A stretch of 58,009 nt of DNA, from the IMG/VR virus record IMGVR_UViG_3300029867_000007, positions 1 through 58,009 of that record, one strand, 5' to 3'. Origin of the DNA: a virus. Below the pieces are notes generated by a model that searched no databases, was not told the DNA's origin, and saw only the letters and a list, made by a program, of their open reading frames with translations. Positions 33,901-41,112 of the stretch are shown piece by piece; the first letter of the stretch is position 1; every line of letters begins with the position of its first letter. Made by a program: the position numbers and the translations under genes.

Positions 33901-34497
33901 GACGTTGACGTGGTGGATGCTAATAGATATATCCACACCCAAGAAATATTGCCTATAACGTGGGCGGGTAGACGTAGGGTCATAGATCAGCAAGCTTTTC
34001 CTGCAAGTGGCGAGATGAACATATATGGTAGGGGGAACTCAAATAAACCTACTATAGGATCAGACTTTATAGAAGTTAAGTACTATAATAATGATACTAG
34101 CGCACTGCTAGGGATAGGCGCAACAGATGCTGAAAACACCCACTACTTCTACAGCAAGAGCCTGTATGGTTCTGACCAAGGAAGGTTTATAAGAAGGGGT
34201 GTTGTGTGGCGTGCTGCTAATCCTGGCGTTGATGTTGATACGCTGGATGAATCAAACGCTCTTGCACTAGGAACATATATACCGGGAGAAGGACAGGACA
34301 TAACGATGCTGTTTGATGGGACTCAGGATGCGAATGGAGACACAAACCATGACACCGATAATACAAAGACAGCAGACTTGTTTGCCCCCGGCGATAACTT
34401 TGTGTTAAGGCTTGAAGTTAGGGGGTATGATGTTAAGACAGGTTACTATTCAACTGAGACTTGGATAGCATATATGAGAGTTGATATTCCAATTTAA
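30970..34497 (+). CDS. Central tail tip protein, J-like host-recognition protein
   Basis: A 1175-residue protein that closes the tail tip, with the receptor-facing C-terminus. The N-terminal 24 residues are very hydrophobic (ILIYIVIVIVAVAVAQAAVA), as in several J-like proteins. Residues about 280-520 are the conserved tip domain (NPAFVLYELLTSPLFGAAIP; NEILKHINGI-like INGIIETDRDTGKLSLRLL; AQKVAWREMRMLASAPKPME; GDVIVINWSPLGL). The remaining 600 residues are beta-rich and specific to this phage, probably the host-binding part. GTA orfg15 and lambda J are the nearest known kinds. Confidence 0.8.
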   Translation: MGTILIYIVIVIVAVAVAQAAVAASPNASLKPLGEGEFKFPTADAGRAIPYIAGTVLHESPNVIERGALVTVPFYIEDQLAGYHYGLSIGVTFCYGSDVRMLSFISDNYLVFADADHIGYMTPEQISTHFIPHRPFLNEYFNLRNPDLYGFRAGGPDLVFRFNRGHPDSLLDNGEDWNNASMQNVSGRANVYEPTRFWALRNVSWASIYGMWGTNGSVRQLKFELERLPNPFAGVGGDPYFSINDGAYTDGDSRARYDANPAFVLYELLTSPLFGAAIPAASIDDISFLTIGVVLFNANFGISIQLHEKATMNNIKDEILKHINGIIETDRDTGKLSLRLLRDDWELDDLKNNTTGDSTGVETDPSFVRTSFTDDLIKTVNQLAQTSADTVNTEFKVAYIDRRRNYTPQIAVAFNNAAMQSIGNINSLEMPYKMLLNETVAQKVAWREMRMLASAPKPMEVTLTRAAFDIKKGDVIVINWSPLGLVDFVARVKTVNYGDANSEVIVANVVEDAFREDSSIFDSDILGNAGDPDIGYPDGDSTVITGDIIIDVLGGDDGDFLGFSSYGGSGVKQAPLFGTCNTPAFNGSDVRKVQIDHKATATKSLTIIIDLVNLGTVGEPIYYERNYIRSVEIGGTTWVNNITDSFVQDIENLKATWHISTPADAVLDGLGTLVFGTTTGVTIQIDPAVVVGGPPDSSIVFIEVPRFMARDDKVHVLPLFETPNMATPKYVFTTGDGGVEGIKRHFPTKHVTTQVIDAKSEVPLNGSWLVFGNTQVTCTRKEPGVDEFGVPIGVLYDDDFSAPPVNGAITLSTKPGSINPSFDQTYRGLDTYNLCVIANADASQYEFIWIREITDYEEGNSDVTFDFYRTVFGSKMYSWPIGSNIWMIDLSHISTLPLNGTTYVDENDEVQVSPVNRIGLLGASDFGGISTSDPIYQDFTSNDIGLRPLNQFDFAVSIRNMPEYVSQSFKELTANLADVDVVDANRYIHTQEILPITWAGRRRVIDQQAFPASGEMNIYGRGNSNKPTIGSDFIEVKYYNNDTSALLGIGATDAENTHYFYSKSLYGSDQGRFIRRGVVWRAANPGVDVDTLDESNALALGTYIPGEGQDITMLFDGTQDANGDTNHDTDNTKTADLFAPGDNFVLRLEVRGYDVKTGYYSTETWIAYMRVDIPI

Positions 34498-34512
34498 AAT
34501 TAAGGTATGTAA

Positions 34513-34890
34513 ATGAAAAATCACGAAGAAGAAATTAAGGCTATGATCAAACGCAACTCAAAACCCCTGCTGTGTAAAAGCAGGGAGGATGACAGGGAAG
34601 TTGCAGAGGAGAATAAGGATAATGGGGTGGGTGTTTACATCCCACTAATGGAGGAGCCCCGAACACGTTTAGACTGTATGAATTTGCGAACGTTACGAAC
34701 GCCTTTCATGGACTTTACTTATTGTGTAGCGTGTGATAAGTGGGGAACTAAGAAGGGTTGGTTTAAAGGTTGGGAGTATAGGGGATGGAAGATGCCTAAG
34801 CGAATTTACTTTGTGATCAGTGGTACATTAACTTTCCTTTGTCTTGCAATAACACTTATACCCGCCGCGCATTACATTGGAGTGCAATAG
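34513..34890 (+). CDS. Membrane protein with CxxC, near lysis genes
   Basis: A 125-residue protein with a charged N-terminal half, a CVAC motif (about residue 75) and one C-terminal membrane span (RIYFVISGTLTFLCLAITLI). It lies between the tail tip gene and the holin-like gene, so a lysis or host-envelope role is likely from position. A type II tail-anchored topology with the charged half in the cytoplasm is the simplest reading. Not recognised as a spanin. Confidence 0.6.
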   Translation: MKNHEEEIKAMIKRNSKPLLCKSREDDREVAEENKDNGVGVYIPLMEEPRTRLDCMNLRTLRTPFMDFTYCVACDKWGTKKGWFKGWEYRGWKMPKRIYFVISGTLTFLCLAITLIPAAHYIGVQ

Positions 34891-34964
34891 AGTAGCTGGG
34901 CAAATGGGAAGGGTTGGGCTATTATGGTTAGTATAAATTAAATACACGTACCGGATGTAGCCTA

Positions 34965-35243
34965 ATGCCCCCATTGAATGAAGAGAATGTACAGATAGCT
35001 TTAACTAAGGCGGAATTAGAGGAGATAATGGAAAAGACCGTAATGAGAGCGTTCACTCGTTGCGGCATTGATTCAAGTGACCCCATCAAATTACAACAAG
35101 ACTTCTCCTACCTTCGTAATCTTCGTGAGTCAGCAAAAAGCTTAAGAACAATCGGTTTTACTGCTGCTATCTTGACAGTCATAGGCGGCGTTGGTACAGC
35201 GCTATTCGTGGGTCTACGAGAGTTAATGAACAAAGGGTCTTGA
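34965..35243 (+). CDS. Holin-like small membrane protein
   Basis: A 92-residue protein with an amphipathic N-terminal helix (QIALTKAELEEIMEKTVMRA), a short basic middle and one C-terminal membrane span (TIGFTAAILTVIGGVGTALF). It ends one base before the endolysin gene. This build (LTKAELEE..., one late span, next to lysis enzyme) is common among phage proteins described as holins or lysis-associated proteins. Function as a holin is inferred from position. Confidence 0.6.
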   Translation: MPPLNEENVQIALTKAELEEIMEKTVMRAFTRCGIDSSDPIKLQQDFSYLRNLRESAKSLRTIGFTAAILTVIGGVGTALFVGLRELMNKGS

Positions 35244-35244
35244 T

Positions 35245-35748
35245 ATGAGCTTCCGCTACGGCAAACGTTCCATACAGATACTTTCTACAGTCGATCACCA
35301 AATGGCAAAAGTTGCACAAACAGCGTTGACATATACCCCTTATGACATTGCCATTATATCAGGACTGCGTACAGACGAAGAACAGTTGAAGATCTACCGG
35401 AACAACAAGTCTAAGCTCAATGGCATACCCAAGGGACTGAGGATAGGCAATTTCACTGGTACAGGTATAAGTATGCACCAGAAGCGCTTAGCAATCGATT
35501 TTATGGCTTATGGGCCGGATGGGGGTACTTGGGTTCACGAGTATTACTTCCCCATTATCGAAGCGTTCCAAAGGGCATGCATAGAACACAAGGTAGAAAT
35601 GATTTGGGGCGGGTGTTGGGACAAGCCTTTAACCCGGATCAATGACGTTAAAAAAGAATCACAGCGATACACACGCCGAATGTTGGCACTGAATAAGAAA
35701 CCCTTCTTAGATCTTGGTCACTTACAGTTGGAGCGACGTTCTCAATAA
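35245..35748 (+). CDS. Endolysin, M15 L-alanyl-D-glutamate peptidase type
   Basis: Cuts the peptide stems of peptidoglycan at the end of infection. The 167-residue product shows the VanY/M15 set seen in T5 endolysin: SGLRT at 39-43, SMHQKRLAIDF with zinc ligands His78 and Asp85, and DLGHLQLE with His159. The length fits single-domain endolysins and there is no signal peptide, so it needs the holin to reach the cell wall. It is the last gene of the plus-strand arm. Confidence 0.9.
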   Translation: MSFRYGKRSIQILSTVDHQMAKVAQTALTYTPYDIAIISGLRTDEEQLKIYRNNKSKLNGIPKGLRIGNFTGTGISMHQKRLAIDFMAYGPDGGTWVHEYYFPIIEAFQRACIEHKVEMIWGGCWDKPLTRINDVKKESQRYTRRMLALNKKPFLDLGHLQLERRSQ

Positions 35749-35756
35749 AGTAATAC

Positions 35757-36038
35757 CTACGCCTTATTACGAACTATCATCTTACAGTGGACAGGGACGA
35801 CCACTTGTAAAGGATGCTTATTTACAATCCTTCCCGAGTTTAAGTTCATTATCAGTATATTTTTATTTGGCTGGTGATCTGGACAATCCAATACTAATGG
35901 TGTATTGCCAATCCTGCCTACGATGTAAAGAGAATGTGTGCCTTTGATTTTCAAAAGGCATGCATGACCTTCTTCAATTGAAGAGAGAGGAACCTCCCTA
36001 CTGGAATCATAGGGAGGTATATTTTTAACGTTTGCCAT
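35757..36038 (-). CDS. Hypothetical protein, 93 residues
   Basis: The last gene of the minus arm, its stop 8 bases from that of the endolysin. ATG at 36038 is chosen because AGGA lies 8 bases upstream; a longer TTG start at 36068 lacks such a site. The product MANVKNIPPYDSSREVPLSS is beta-rich (HACLLKIKGTHSLYIVGRIG, then NILIMNLNSGRIV) and looks like a small folded domain. No family recognised. Confidence 0.65.
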   Translation of the reverse strand: MANVKNIPPYDSSREVPLSSIEEGHACLLKIKGTHSLYIVGRIGNTPLVLDCPDHQPNKNILIMNLNSGRIVNKHPLQVVVPVHCKMIVRNKA

Positions 36039-36042
36039 CGTG

Positions 36043-36240
36043 CTAGTCCTGGTAATTCTTGTGTGCAATGTATGAAATTAATTTCATTCTAGCACGTTCT
36101 TTACCTTTTGGCCCACAAGTGGTAAAACCTGACACCCATGAAGCTGTACTAACAACTGTTACTCTAGTAAGAACACCATGGGGGCCAAGAGCATTTTCCC
36201 CCACCAGATAAACAACACCATCAATTACTTCGCGGCTGAT
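36043..36240 (-). CDS. Small ORF with unclear start, overlapping the histone-like gene
   Basis: The minus-strand frame ending at TAG 36043-36045 encodes a coding-like stretch (GVVYLVGENALGPHGVLTRV, then TTCGPKGKERARMKLI). No ATG, and no GTG or TTG with a ribosome site, lies at its beginning. The frame stays open back through the -1 frame of the upstream Lys-rich gene to about 36455. It may be expressed from a rare start (ATC at 36240 or ATT at 36228), from the weak GTG at about 36213, or by a -1 shift from the upstream gene. The coordinates mark the part I consider coding; the true start is unknown. Confidence 0.5.
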   Translation of the reverse strand: MSREVIDGVVYLVGENALGPHGVLTRVTVVSTASWVSGFTTCGPKGKERARMKLISYIAHKNYQD

Positions 36241-36698
36241 TTCTTCTTCTTGCGCCCAGCTTTCTTGACCGGGGCGGCTTTCTTCGACTTGGCTTTTACC
36301 TTCGCCTTTGGCTTTTCTTCGACGGCTTCTACCTTCGCCTTCGCCTTCGCCTTTGCTGCTACTGCGTCTGACTTTAGCTCTGCTTTCTTCTTGCGGCTCA
36401 CTTTTGGCTTGGCTTCTTCTTCTTCTACTTTTGATTTGCCTTCCCCTTTACCGCGACCCATCTTTTGAAGATGACGGTACTTAGTTTTTTCGTTAATTTG
36501 ACCGAAGCTGAATAGCTGTGTGGTGTAATACTTAATGCTGTCAGCAAGGCGCTCTTCGGATTTATCCAATTCAGTGCCTGGGCCAAACTTTTTCATTAGC
36601 TTAACTAGGATGGCTTTGGTTGTTTTGTCAGCGATGATCATTTCTTTACAAGTAGAAGCGATACTTACTCGCTTTTTGCGGGGGGCTGCTTCTGTCAT
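36225..36698 (-). CDS. Histone H1-like Lys/Ala-rich protein
   Basis: A 157-residue protein with two parts. Residues 1-80 (STCKEMIIADKTTKAILVKL, then SIKYYTTQLFSFGQINEKT) look like a small folded domain. Residues 81-157 are a low-complexity tail of Lys, Ala, Glu and Val (KAKAKAKVEAVEEKPKAKVK) ending KKAGRKKKKSAAK, as in histone H1 tails and bacterial AlgP-like proteins. It probably binds DNA or RNA non-specifically, perhaps helping compaction or host nucleoid takeover. A promoter of the shared family lies 48-76 bases upstream. Confidence 0.7.
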   Translation of the reverse strand: MTEAAPRKKRVSIASTCKEMIIADKTTKAILVKLMKKFGPGTELDKSEERLADSIKYYTTQLFSFGQINEKTKYRHLQKMGRGKGEGKSKVEEEEAKPKVSRKKKAELKSDAVAAKAKAKAKVEAVEEKPKAKVKAKSKKAAPVKKAGRKKKKSAAK

Positions 36699-36745
36699 TT
36701 CTATTGTTCCTTTAAATTTAATGTGTTTTTGGTTAAGAGGTCGCT

Positions 36746-36774
36746 ATAGTATTACATTACTTTTATTTTGTATA
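36746..36774 (-). promoter_or_regulatory. Minus-strand promoter, shared -10 motif
   Basis: On the minus strand: TATACA (36769-36774), a 17-base spacer, TACTAT (36746-36751), with the extended sequence ATGTAATACTATAG around the -10. The same extended -10 motif occurs before 46725 and 44086. It would drive the histone-like gene. Confidence 0.55.
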
Positions 36775-37020
36775 GCCTTTTGATGTAATATCGTAAGGTT
36801 TGTTCAGTGGCTCCATTAGTTTGTCCCTATTGGCCTTTATGTAATCTCTTGCTTCATGCCATGGTACTGCTTGTTGTGGGGCTTCTAAGGTTACCTTTCC
36901 ACCTTGGGCTAGGAACGCCTCTACATCTCCTGCTAACTCTTCGCTTGTTATGTTAGATTTACTGACCTCTTTTAAGGGGCCATGGTTAAAACTGCCGTCA
37001 TCGAATCCGTTTAGTGCCAT
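36763..37020 (-). CDS. Hypothetical protein, 85 residues
   Basis: ATG at 37020 has GGAGGAGG 9 bases upstream; the longer frame to 37059 would begin inside a terminator hairpin and is rejected. The product starts MALNGFDDGSFNHGPLKEVS and contains TSEELAGDVEAFLAQGGKVT and VPWHEARDYIKANRDKLM, resembling small phage regulatory or structural proteins with an 'FL..GG.VT' stretch. Function unknown. Confidence 0.65.
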   Translation of the reverse strand: MALNGFDDGSFNHGPLKEVSKSNITSEELAGDVEAFLAQGGKVTLEAPQQAVPWHEARDYIKANRDKLMEPLNKPYDITSKGYTK

Positions 37021-37059
37021 AATTTGTTTCCTCCTCCTACAGTATAAACACTTGCGCAT

Positions 37060-37088
37060 AAAAAAGGCAACCCGAAGGCTGCCTTTTT
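37060..37088 (-). terminator. Intrinsic terminator, minus strand
   Basis: On the minus strand GGCAGCC-TTCG-GGTTGCC, one G-T pair in the stem, is followed by six T residues; A-run/T-run flanks extend the stem. It lies 15 bases after the stop of the 37104 gene. The UUCG loop and G-T pair both favour the minus strand. Confidence 0.85.
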
Positions 37089-37103
37089 ACTACATTACTT
37101 TAG

Positions 37104-37820
37104 CTACTCATTCAATATTTCAAAATCGCAGTTAGTAACAACATCACAAGTTACCCTTATTGTAAGCGGCATTTGGGCTGGTGGACTGACTCCCTCATCG
37201 TATAACCCTGCTACTGGTTTAGACATTATCCCTCGTACCACGTTAGGCTCTGTCTTATCATACACTTGAACAGTAAAACGATACACGCCATTAACAGTGG
37301 GCGTAAAGATATACTCAGTTGCGCTACCATCCGTTTCGTCATAGACCGTTATTGTCCCGTCTGGATGTGTGGTGTGTATCAGTATGCCACCTATCTCGTT
37401 TCCTGCTAAGGGTTTTCCATTTATCCTTTCGGTGGGTAACTCCCAACTAAGCGTCGAAAAGGTAGCTGCTTCTACTGTAGTAGCAGTACCGGAGAATAAG
37501 AGCATAGTAGGCAACATCAATAATGCTAGTACTACTTTCCTCCCTTCCGGTAATATCATTGATCCCAAAGCACCAACACCTGACGCAATACCAAGAACAT
37601 TAAGACCTATCTTAAGCCAATTGGTTTCCTGTGCTACAGGTGCTAATACTTCCGCAGCGGGTTGGGCTACTTCTGCTATTGCTGTTAACCCTCCACTATT
37701 GGCAACATCTAAAAGCATAATGCCTTGTTCTGCCGGTATAATTTGTAATGCTACCAAGGCTAGGATTGCTAGTCCTGCCCAACTGGACGGCTCTTTAAGC
37801 CGCTCTATTACTTTGTTCAT
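37104..37820 (-). CDS. Membrane protein with C-terminal Fn3-like domain
   Basis: A 238-residue protein. The N-terminal 120 residues hold three hydrophobic segments (SWAGLAILALVALQIIPAEQ; KIGLNVLGIASGVGALGSMI; VVLALLMLPTMLLFSGTATT). The beginning KERLKEPSSWAGLA is common in small phage holin-like membrane proteins. Residues about 125-225 look like a fibronectin type III domain (LSWELPTERINGKPLAGNEI, then YRFTVQVYDK), with the C-terminal Cys pair CDVVTNC. The domain is probably exported. It may act in superinfection exclusion or lysis control; no family match is certain. It overlaps the helicase gene by 26 bases. Confidence 0.65.
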   Translation of the reverse strand: MNKVIERLKEPSSWAGLAILALVALQIIPAEQGIMLLDVANSGGLTAIAEVAQPAAEVLAPVAQETNWLKIGLNVLGIASGVGALGSMILPEGRKVVLALLMLPTMLLFSGTATTVEAATFSTLSWELPTERINGKPLAGNEIGGILIHTTHPDGTITVYDETDGSATEYIFTPTVNGVYRFTVQVYDKTEPNVVRGIMSKPVAGLYDEGVSPPAQMPLTIRVTCDVVTNCDFEILNE

Positions 37821-39294
37821 AGTCCATATCCTTTTTAAGTTGGCGTTGATAAACTCTCATAACTTCATAAAAGTCATCCTGTACTACTTTCTTTCCCATT
37901 AGCTTCTCGAATATTGCTTCATCAATAGTGCCTCGGGTCATTAAGAAGTGTACCATAACTTTATCAATTGCGCCTTGTCTCCATAACCTTTTGATAAACT
38001 GATCATAAAGTTCGAAGTCGTATACTAATGAGTACCATGCAACATCGCCTCCGGCCTTTTGAAAGTTAAGCCCATGGGCAACAGATGCGGGCTGTGCTAT
38101 TAGCATTGGTATCCTTCCGGCATTCCAATCGCGTTCTATCTTTGCCGCTTGTTTAGATGTGGTTTTAGAATTAATGATGATGGCTTTAGGAAACGCCGCT
38201 TGGAGTGTAATAAGATCGTGGTGGTACCAGTACGCGACAAAGAGAGGTTTACCTTGTAGTTCTGTCTGAAGTTCCTTAAGTGCATCGATCTTGGCATTGT
38301 GAAACTTAATATAGGGTCGCTTTGCTGCGGAAGGTACTTTCCCTTTCTCAAGTACATCCCAGTTTTCGTATAGGTTGCCATTTGCGATCTGGTGGAGCTT
38401 TTGACCGAGACTTGCAGCGGTTGGCGGATAGATTTCTTTGATACCAACTTGCAAGAACTGTTCATCACGTAATTTCTCATATTGTTTCATCGCCTTTTTA
38501 GGCATATCTACTTTTATAGTATTAATAGATATTGGTGGAAGTTTCAAATACTCTTCTGCTGACATTCTACAGACATAACGCGCTATCTTTTTATTAATCT
38601 TTTTGTCTGCACCATCGCGTAACTTAAACTGCCTATACTGAGGTGGGCCAACAGGTTTAAAGTAATGGTACCTAAAGTCAGTTATGTTTTTACCAAGAGA
38701 ACGCCCTTCATCAACAATCTTGAATTGGCTGAATAACTGCATGTAACCATTAGGGATTGGCGTACCTGTTAGAATGTACCGGCGAGACATCTTTTTAGTA
38801 AAGTAGTTCTGTAGTAGCATGAATCTAGCACTGTCATAATTTTTAAACATTGTGCTTTCATCGACTACCATCATATCAAATGGCCACTTCTTAACACGTA
38901 CGTTGTGCAGTTGTGTTTTAAGCCAGGGGAGACCCGCAGGGTTAATGATGTTTATATCTGCGTCGTAGTCTAGCTTTTTCTTTGGGCCATGCATGATGTT
39001 GATTTTTATGTGGCGGAAGTTGGGCCATTTCTGAATCTCCAAAGGCCACACTAATTCCATCACACGAATAGGTGCAATTAACAGGATGCCTTTCGCTTTA
39101 CCATACTGCTTTAGCATCTTGTATAACTGTAGTATTATAGTGGTCTTCCCTAAGCCAGGATCTAGAAAGTACGCTAACTTATTTTGTCGAAACCCTCTTG
39201 CGATGGCGCTTAGTTGGTATTGATGAGGAATCCATTTGGTATCGCCGCTCAAGTTTAAAGATTTTCTTCGCTTCGTCCGTTGTCTTACAGACAT
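37795..39294 (-). CDS. SNF2-family DNA helicase
   Basis: A 499-residue superfamily 2 ATPase: Walker A LDPGLGKTT (44-52), DEST Walker B (145-148), motif III TGTPIPN (176-182), and C-terminal motif VI RLWRQGAIDKV. Proteins of this compact form, next to a VRR-NUC nuclease, occur in many phages and are thought to remodel or resolve DNA in replication or recombination. Its ATG lies 116 bases inside the nuclease gene, and the N-terminal basic stretch TKRRKSL could come from that overlap. There is no strong ribosome site, so coupling is likely. Confidence 0.88.
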   Translation of the reverse strand: MSVRQRTKRRKSLNLSGDTKWIPHQYQLSAIARGFRQNKLAYFLDPGLGKTTIILQLYKMLKQYGKAKGILLIAPIRVMELVWPLEIQKWPNFRHIKINIMHGPKKKLDYDADINIINPAGLPWLKTQLHNVRVKKWPFDMMVVDESTMFKNYDSARFMLLQNYFTKKMSRRYILTGTPIPNGYMQLFSQFKIVDEGRSLGKNITDFRYHYFKPVGPPQYRQFKLRDGADKKINKKIARYVCRMSAEEYLKLPPISINTIKVDMPKKAMKQYEKLRDEQFLQVGIKEIYPPTAASLGQKLHQIANGNLYENWDVLEKGKVPSAAKRPYIKFHNAKIDALKELQTELQGKPLFVAYWYHHDLITLQAAFPKAIIINSKTTSKQAAKIERDWNAGRIPMLIAQPASVAHGLNFQKAGGDVAWYSLVYDFELYDQFIKRLWRQGAIDKVMVHFLMTRGTIDEAIFEKLMGKKVVQDDFYEVMRVYQRQLKKDMDYEQSNRAA

Positions 39295-39526
39295 AACATC
39301 TAAACCCCATTCGTTTTAGTAATCGGTGCCAGTAATACTGATTTGGCCTTGGGTCTTCTTTAGGTCTTTTCAATTCTACAAAAAAGATATGGCCTCCCTT
39401 ACCGAAACACGTTCGATCAGGGAAGCCATTTCTGCTATTAGCAATAAGTTTAATACTGAGGAAGAAGTTCTTTGCCGCCTCAGTATTAAACGAAGTTTCT
39501 ATAGAACTTTCGCGCCTAGCCGCCAA
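39179..39526 (-). CDS. VRR-NUC domain nuclease
   Basis: A 115-residue PD-(D/E)XK-type nuclease. The visible motif is GFPDRTCFGKGGHIFFVELK, with the Asp of FPDR and the E-x-K of VELK, followed by RPNQYYWHRLLKRMGFRCYV, matching the VRR-NUC group (structure-specific, flap or Holliday-type nucleases). The gene partner downstream is the SNF2 helicase, with which it overlaps by 116 bases; this nuclease-helicase pair is common in phages. It also overlaps the upstream gene by 11 bases. Confidence 0.87.
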   Translation of the reverse strand: MAARRESSIETSFNTEAAKNFFLSIKLIANSRNGFPDRTCFGKGGHIFFVELKRPKEDPRPNQYYWHRLLKRMGFRCYVCKTTDEAKKIFKLERRYQMDSSSIPTKRHRKRVSTK

Positions 39527-39860
39527 GGTCTTTAACCTTCTGTATAGCTTGGTTGTGTTCCGTTGCTGCGGTTAGTAACTCATCCGTTCTATTTAGCAAC
39601 TCCTCTTGAAACTCTTTGTAACGGTCGAACTTGGTAAAGGTTTGCTGTTTAGAAATGATGCCACTCATATCACTACCAGCAATACGCAAGGAAAGTATAT
39701 GCCCTTCGACAACTAACCTACATGCGGTTACTTCCTTACGCGCTTCTTTACGCTCCTCTACCCCCGCATCTAACTCTGCCTGAATTGCCCGCTCTTCTTC
39801 GAGAAGCCTTTTACGCTCCCCTTTTTTCTTTTTCAGTTGTGCAGCTTTTGATTCGGACAT
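39516..39860 (-). CDS. Coiled-coil protein, 114 residues
   Basis: A highly charged helical protein (LKKKKGERKRLLEEERAIQA, then LDAGVEERKEARKEVTACRL, then YKEFQEELLNRTDELLTAAT), predicted to be a coiled coil over most of its length. It is part of the tight replication operon, with 1-base overlap to the upstream gene. No enzymatic motif. Perhaps an accessory to recombination or replication enzymes; the family is not recognised. Confidence 0.65.
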   Translation of the reverse strand: MSESKAAQLKKKKGERKRLLEEERAIQAELDAGVEERKEARKEVTACRLVVEGHILSLRIAGSDMSGIISKQQTFTKFDRYKEFQEELLNRTDELLTAATEHNQAIQKVKDLGG

Positions 39861-40276
39861 TAAAACTCCTCCTTTTTATACTTGAAGTCACATAAAGTCA
39901 TGCTTCTGTACCAATCATGCAAAGGGCGTGTCCAGGTACTGCCAGTGTCTGCATTCATATATACTACAGTAGGCATGTACATTGGGTTAGTTGACTCTTG
40001 GTTAGTGATAAGCATCACTTCGTAGACATTTTTGTTAGAATGCACCCATGTTGATCCTATTGCAGGAGGGCATATCTTTTCACCCTCCATACGTAAACCT
40101 AGTTCGACTTCAACGGCTATGAAATCAAGACCCTTTGTTTCTTCTGCATCAACATATAGTAATTTGATGAAGGGTTTTTCCCCTGCGGCTTCCTGTTCCT
40201 GATTAAACATTTGGGAATACACTTTATAGCGACCGGAGAAACGTTCTAATTGAAACGCCGCTTTTATCCTTCTCAT
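39860..40276 (-). CDS. Hypothetical protein, 138 residues (DUF1653-like C-terminus)
   Basis: Residues 1-75 are unremarkable (FQLERFSGRYKVYSQMFNQE). The C-terminal part (PAIGSTWVHSNKNVYEVMLI, then MPTVVYMNADTGSTWTRPLH and DWYRSMT) resembles small phage domains of the DUF1653 type ('G..y.Hy....Y.v....', 'VvY....G..WvRp...F...'), whose function is unknown. The gene overlaps the next by 4 bases. It belongs to the polymerase-helicase operon. Confidence 0.6.
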   Translation of the reverse strand: MRRIKAAFQLERFSGRYKVYSQMFNQEQEAAGEKPFIKLLYVDAEETKGLDFIAVEVELGLRMEGEKICPPAIGSTWVHSNKNVYEVMLITNQESTNPMYMPTVVYMNADTGSTWTRPLHDWYRSMTLCDFKYKKEEF

Positions 40277-40515
40277 TTCTCACTCCAACAATCTACAGAC
40301 AGGTCTTCAGAGTTGGATACTATAAGACAAACGCGGTCATACTCTGGTACCTTATAGGTTGACTTGTGAATGGTAACAGCATTGAAGTTGATCACGACCC
40401 AACGAACAGTCCAAAGCCCCGACAGTATTATAACTACTACAGCTACTGCTATGCCCACTGCGGTAGCCTTGGCCTTGAAACTTGTTAGCTTTTTAAACTC
40501 TTCTTTAATATTCAC
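40273..40515 (-). CDS. Single-span membrane protein, 80 residues
   Basis: A small protein with one membrane span (TAVGIAVAVVVIILSGLWTV, about residues 17-37) after a short Lys-rich N-terminus (KEEFKKLTSFKAK). The outer part has two Cys (CLIVSNSEDLSVDCW). The positive-inside rule suggests the N-terminus is cytoplasmic. It overlaps both neighbours by 4 bases inside the replication operon, so it is surely translated with them. Role unknown. Confidence 0.65.
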   Translation of the reverse strand: MNIKEEFKKLTSFKAKATAVGIAVAVVVIILSGLWTVRWVVINFNAVTIHKSTYKVPEYDRVCLIVSNSEDLSVDCWSEK

Positions 40516-41108
40516 AGGTTTAATTTCCTTTCTTCTAGTATTTCAAGTTGACGCTTAGCAGTTGCTATAATTTCAGTAAGTACTTTTTCTTCAGTCGCAC
40601 CTTTAGAGGTGTTGCGTATCGACTTCTTGAAAATGTGTTCCATTGCGGAGCTACTGAAAGTGTAGTGTTCTGCTAGGCGATATGGGTCGAGCTTTATTTT
40701 AACAGTTCTTGATTCAATTTCTTCATCTGTTAAATAGCGATAAAGGACGATGTTGTAATGCTTTCCTACCTCTTTTTCAGATACTGATAGCCCGTCCAGC
40801 GTAGGCGTATATATATCTGACATTGTTACAGTATCTCCACTTTTAATCTCGATTTCTGACATCTCCAGTTCAGTACCACTATTAGACAGCATCATTGGTT
40901 TACAAACAGAGCAACAGCAGTGGCTGGGGTGTATCTCCTGCGGTTGTGGTTCTTCTACCGCAATAGGGTTTAGCTCCTTTGTCCTACCTACTACTACAGA
41001 ACATTCATCACAACTGCAAAGCAGGGGATGCCTTTTCTTTTTAGCTGCGCGTACTTTATCAGGTACTGGTACTGCTGTTTCTTTTGTTTCTATTGGGTCA
41101 CTTGACAT
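40512..41108 (-). CDS. Cys-rich putative zinc-binding protein
   Basis: A 198-residue protein. The ATG at 41108 has AGGA 9 bases upstream and follows the polymerase stop by four bases; longer versions running into the polymerase gene are not credible. Two Cys clusters, HPLLCSCDEC (about residues 28-37) and HPSHCCCSVC (about 60-69), could bind zinc. The remainder is charged, ending with a helix KRQLEILEERKLNL. It may recognise DNA or the polymerase; no known family identified. Confidence 0.65.
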   Translation of the reverse strand: MSSDPIETKETAVPVPDKVRAAKKKRHPLLCSCDECSVVVGRTKELNPIAVEEPQPQEIHPSHCCCSVCKPMMLSNSGTELEMSEIEIKSGDTVTMSDIYTPTLDGLSVSEKEVGKHYNIVLYRYLTDEEIESRTVKIKLDPYRLAEHYTFSSSAMEHIFKKSIRNTSKGATEEKVLTEIIATAKRQLEILEERKLNL

Positions 41109-41112
41109 AATC

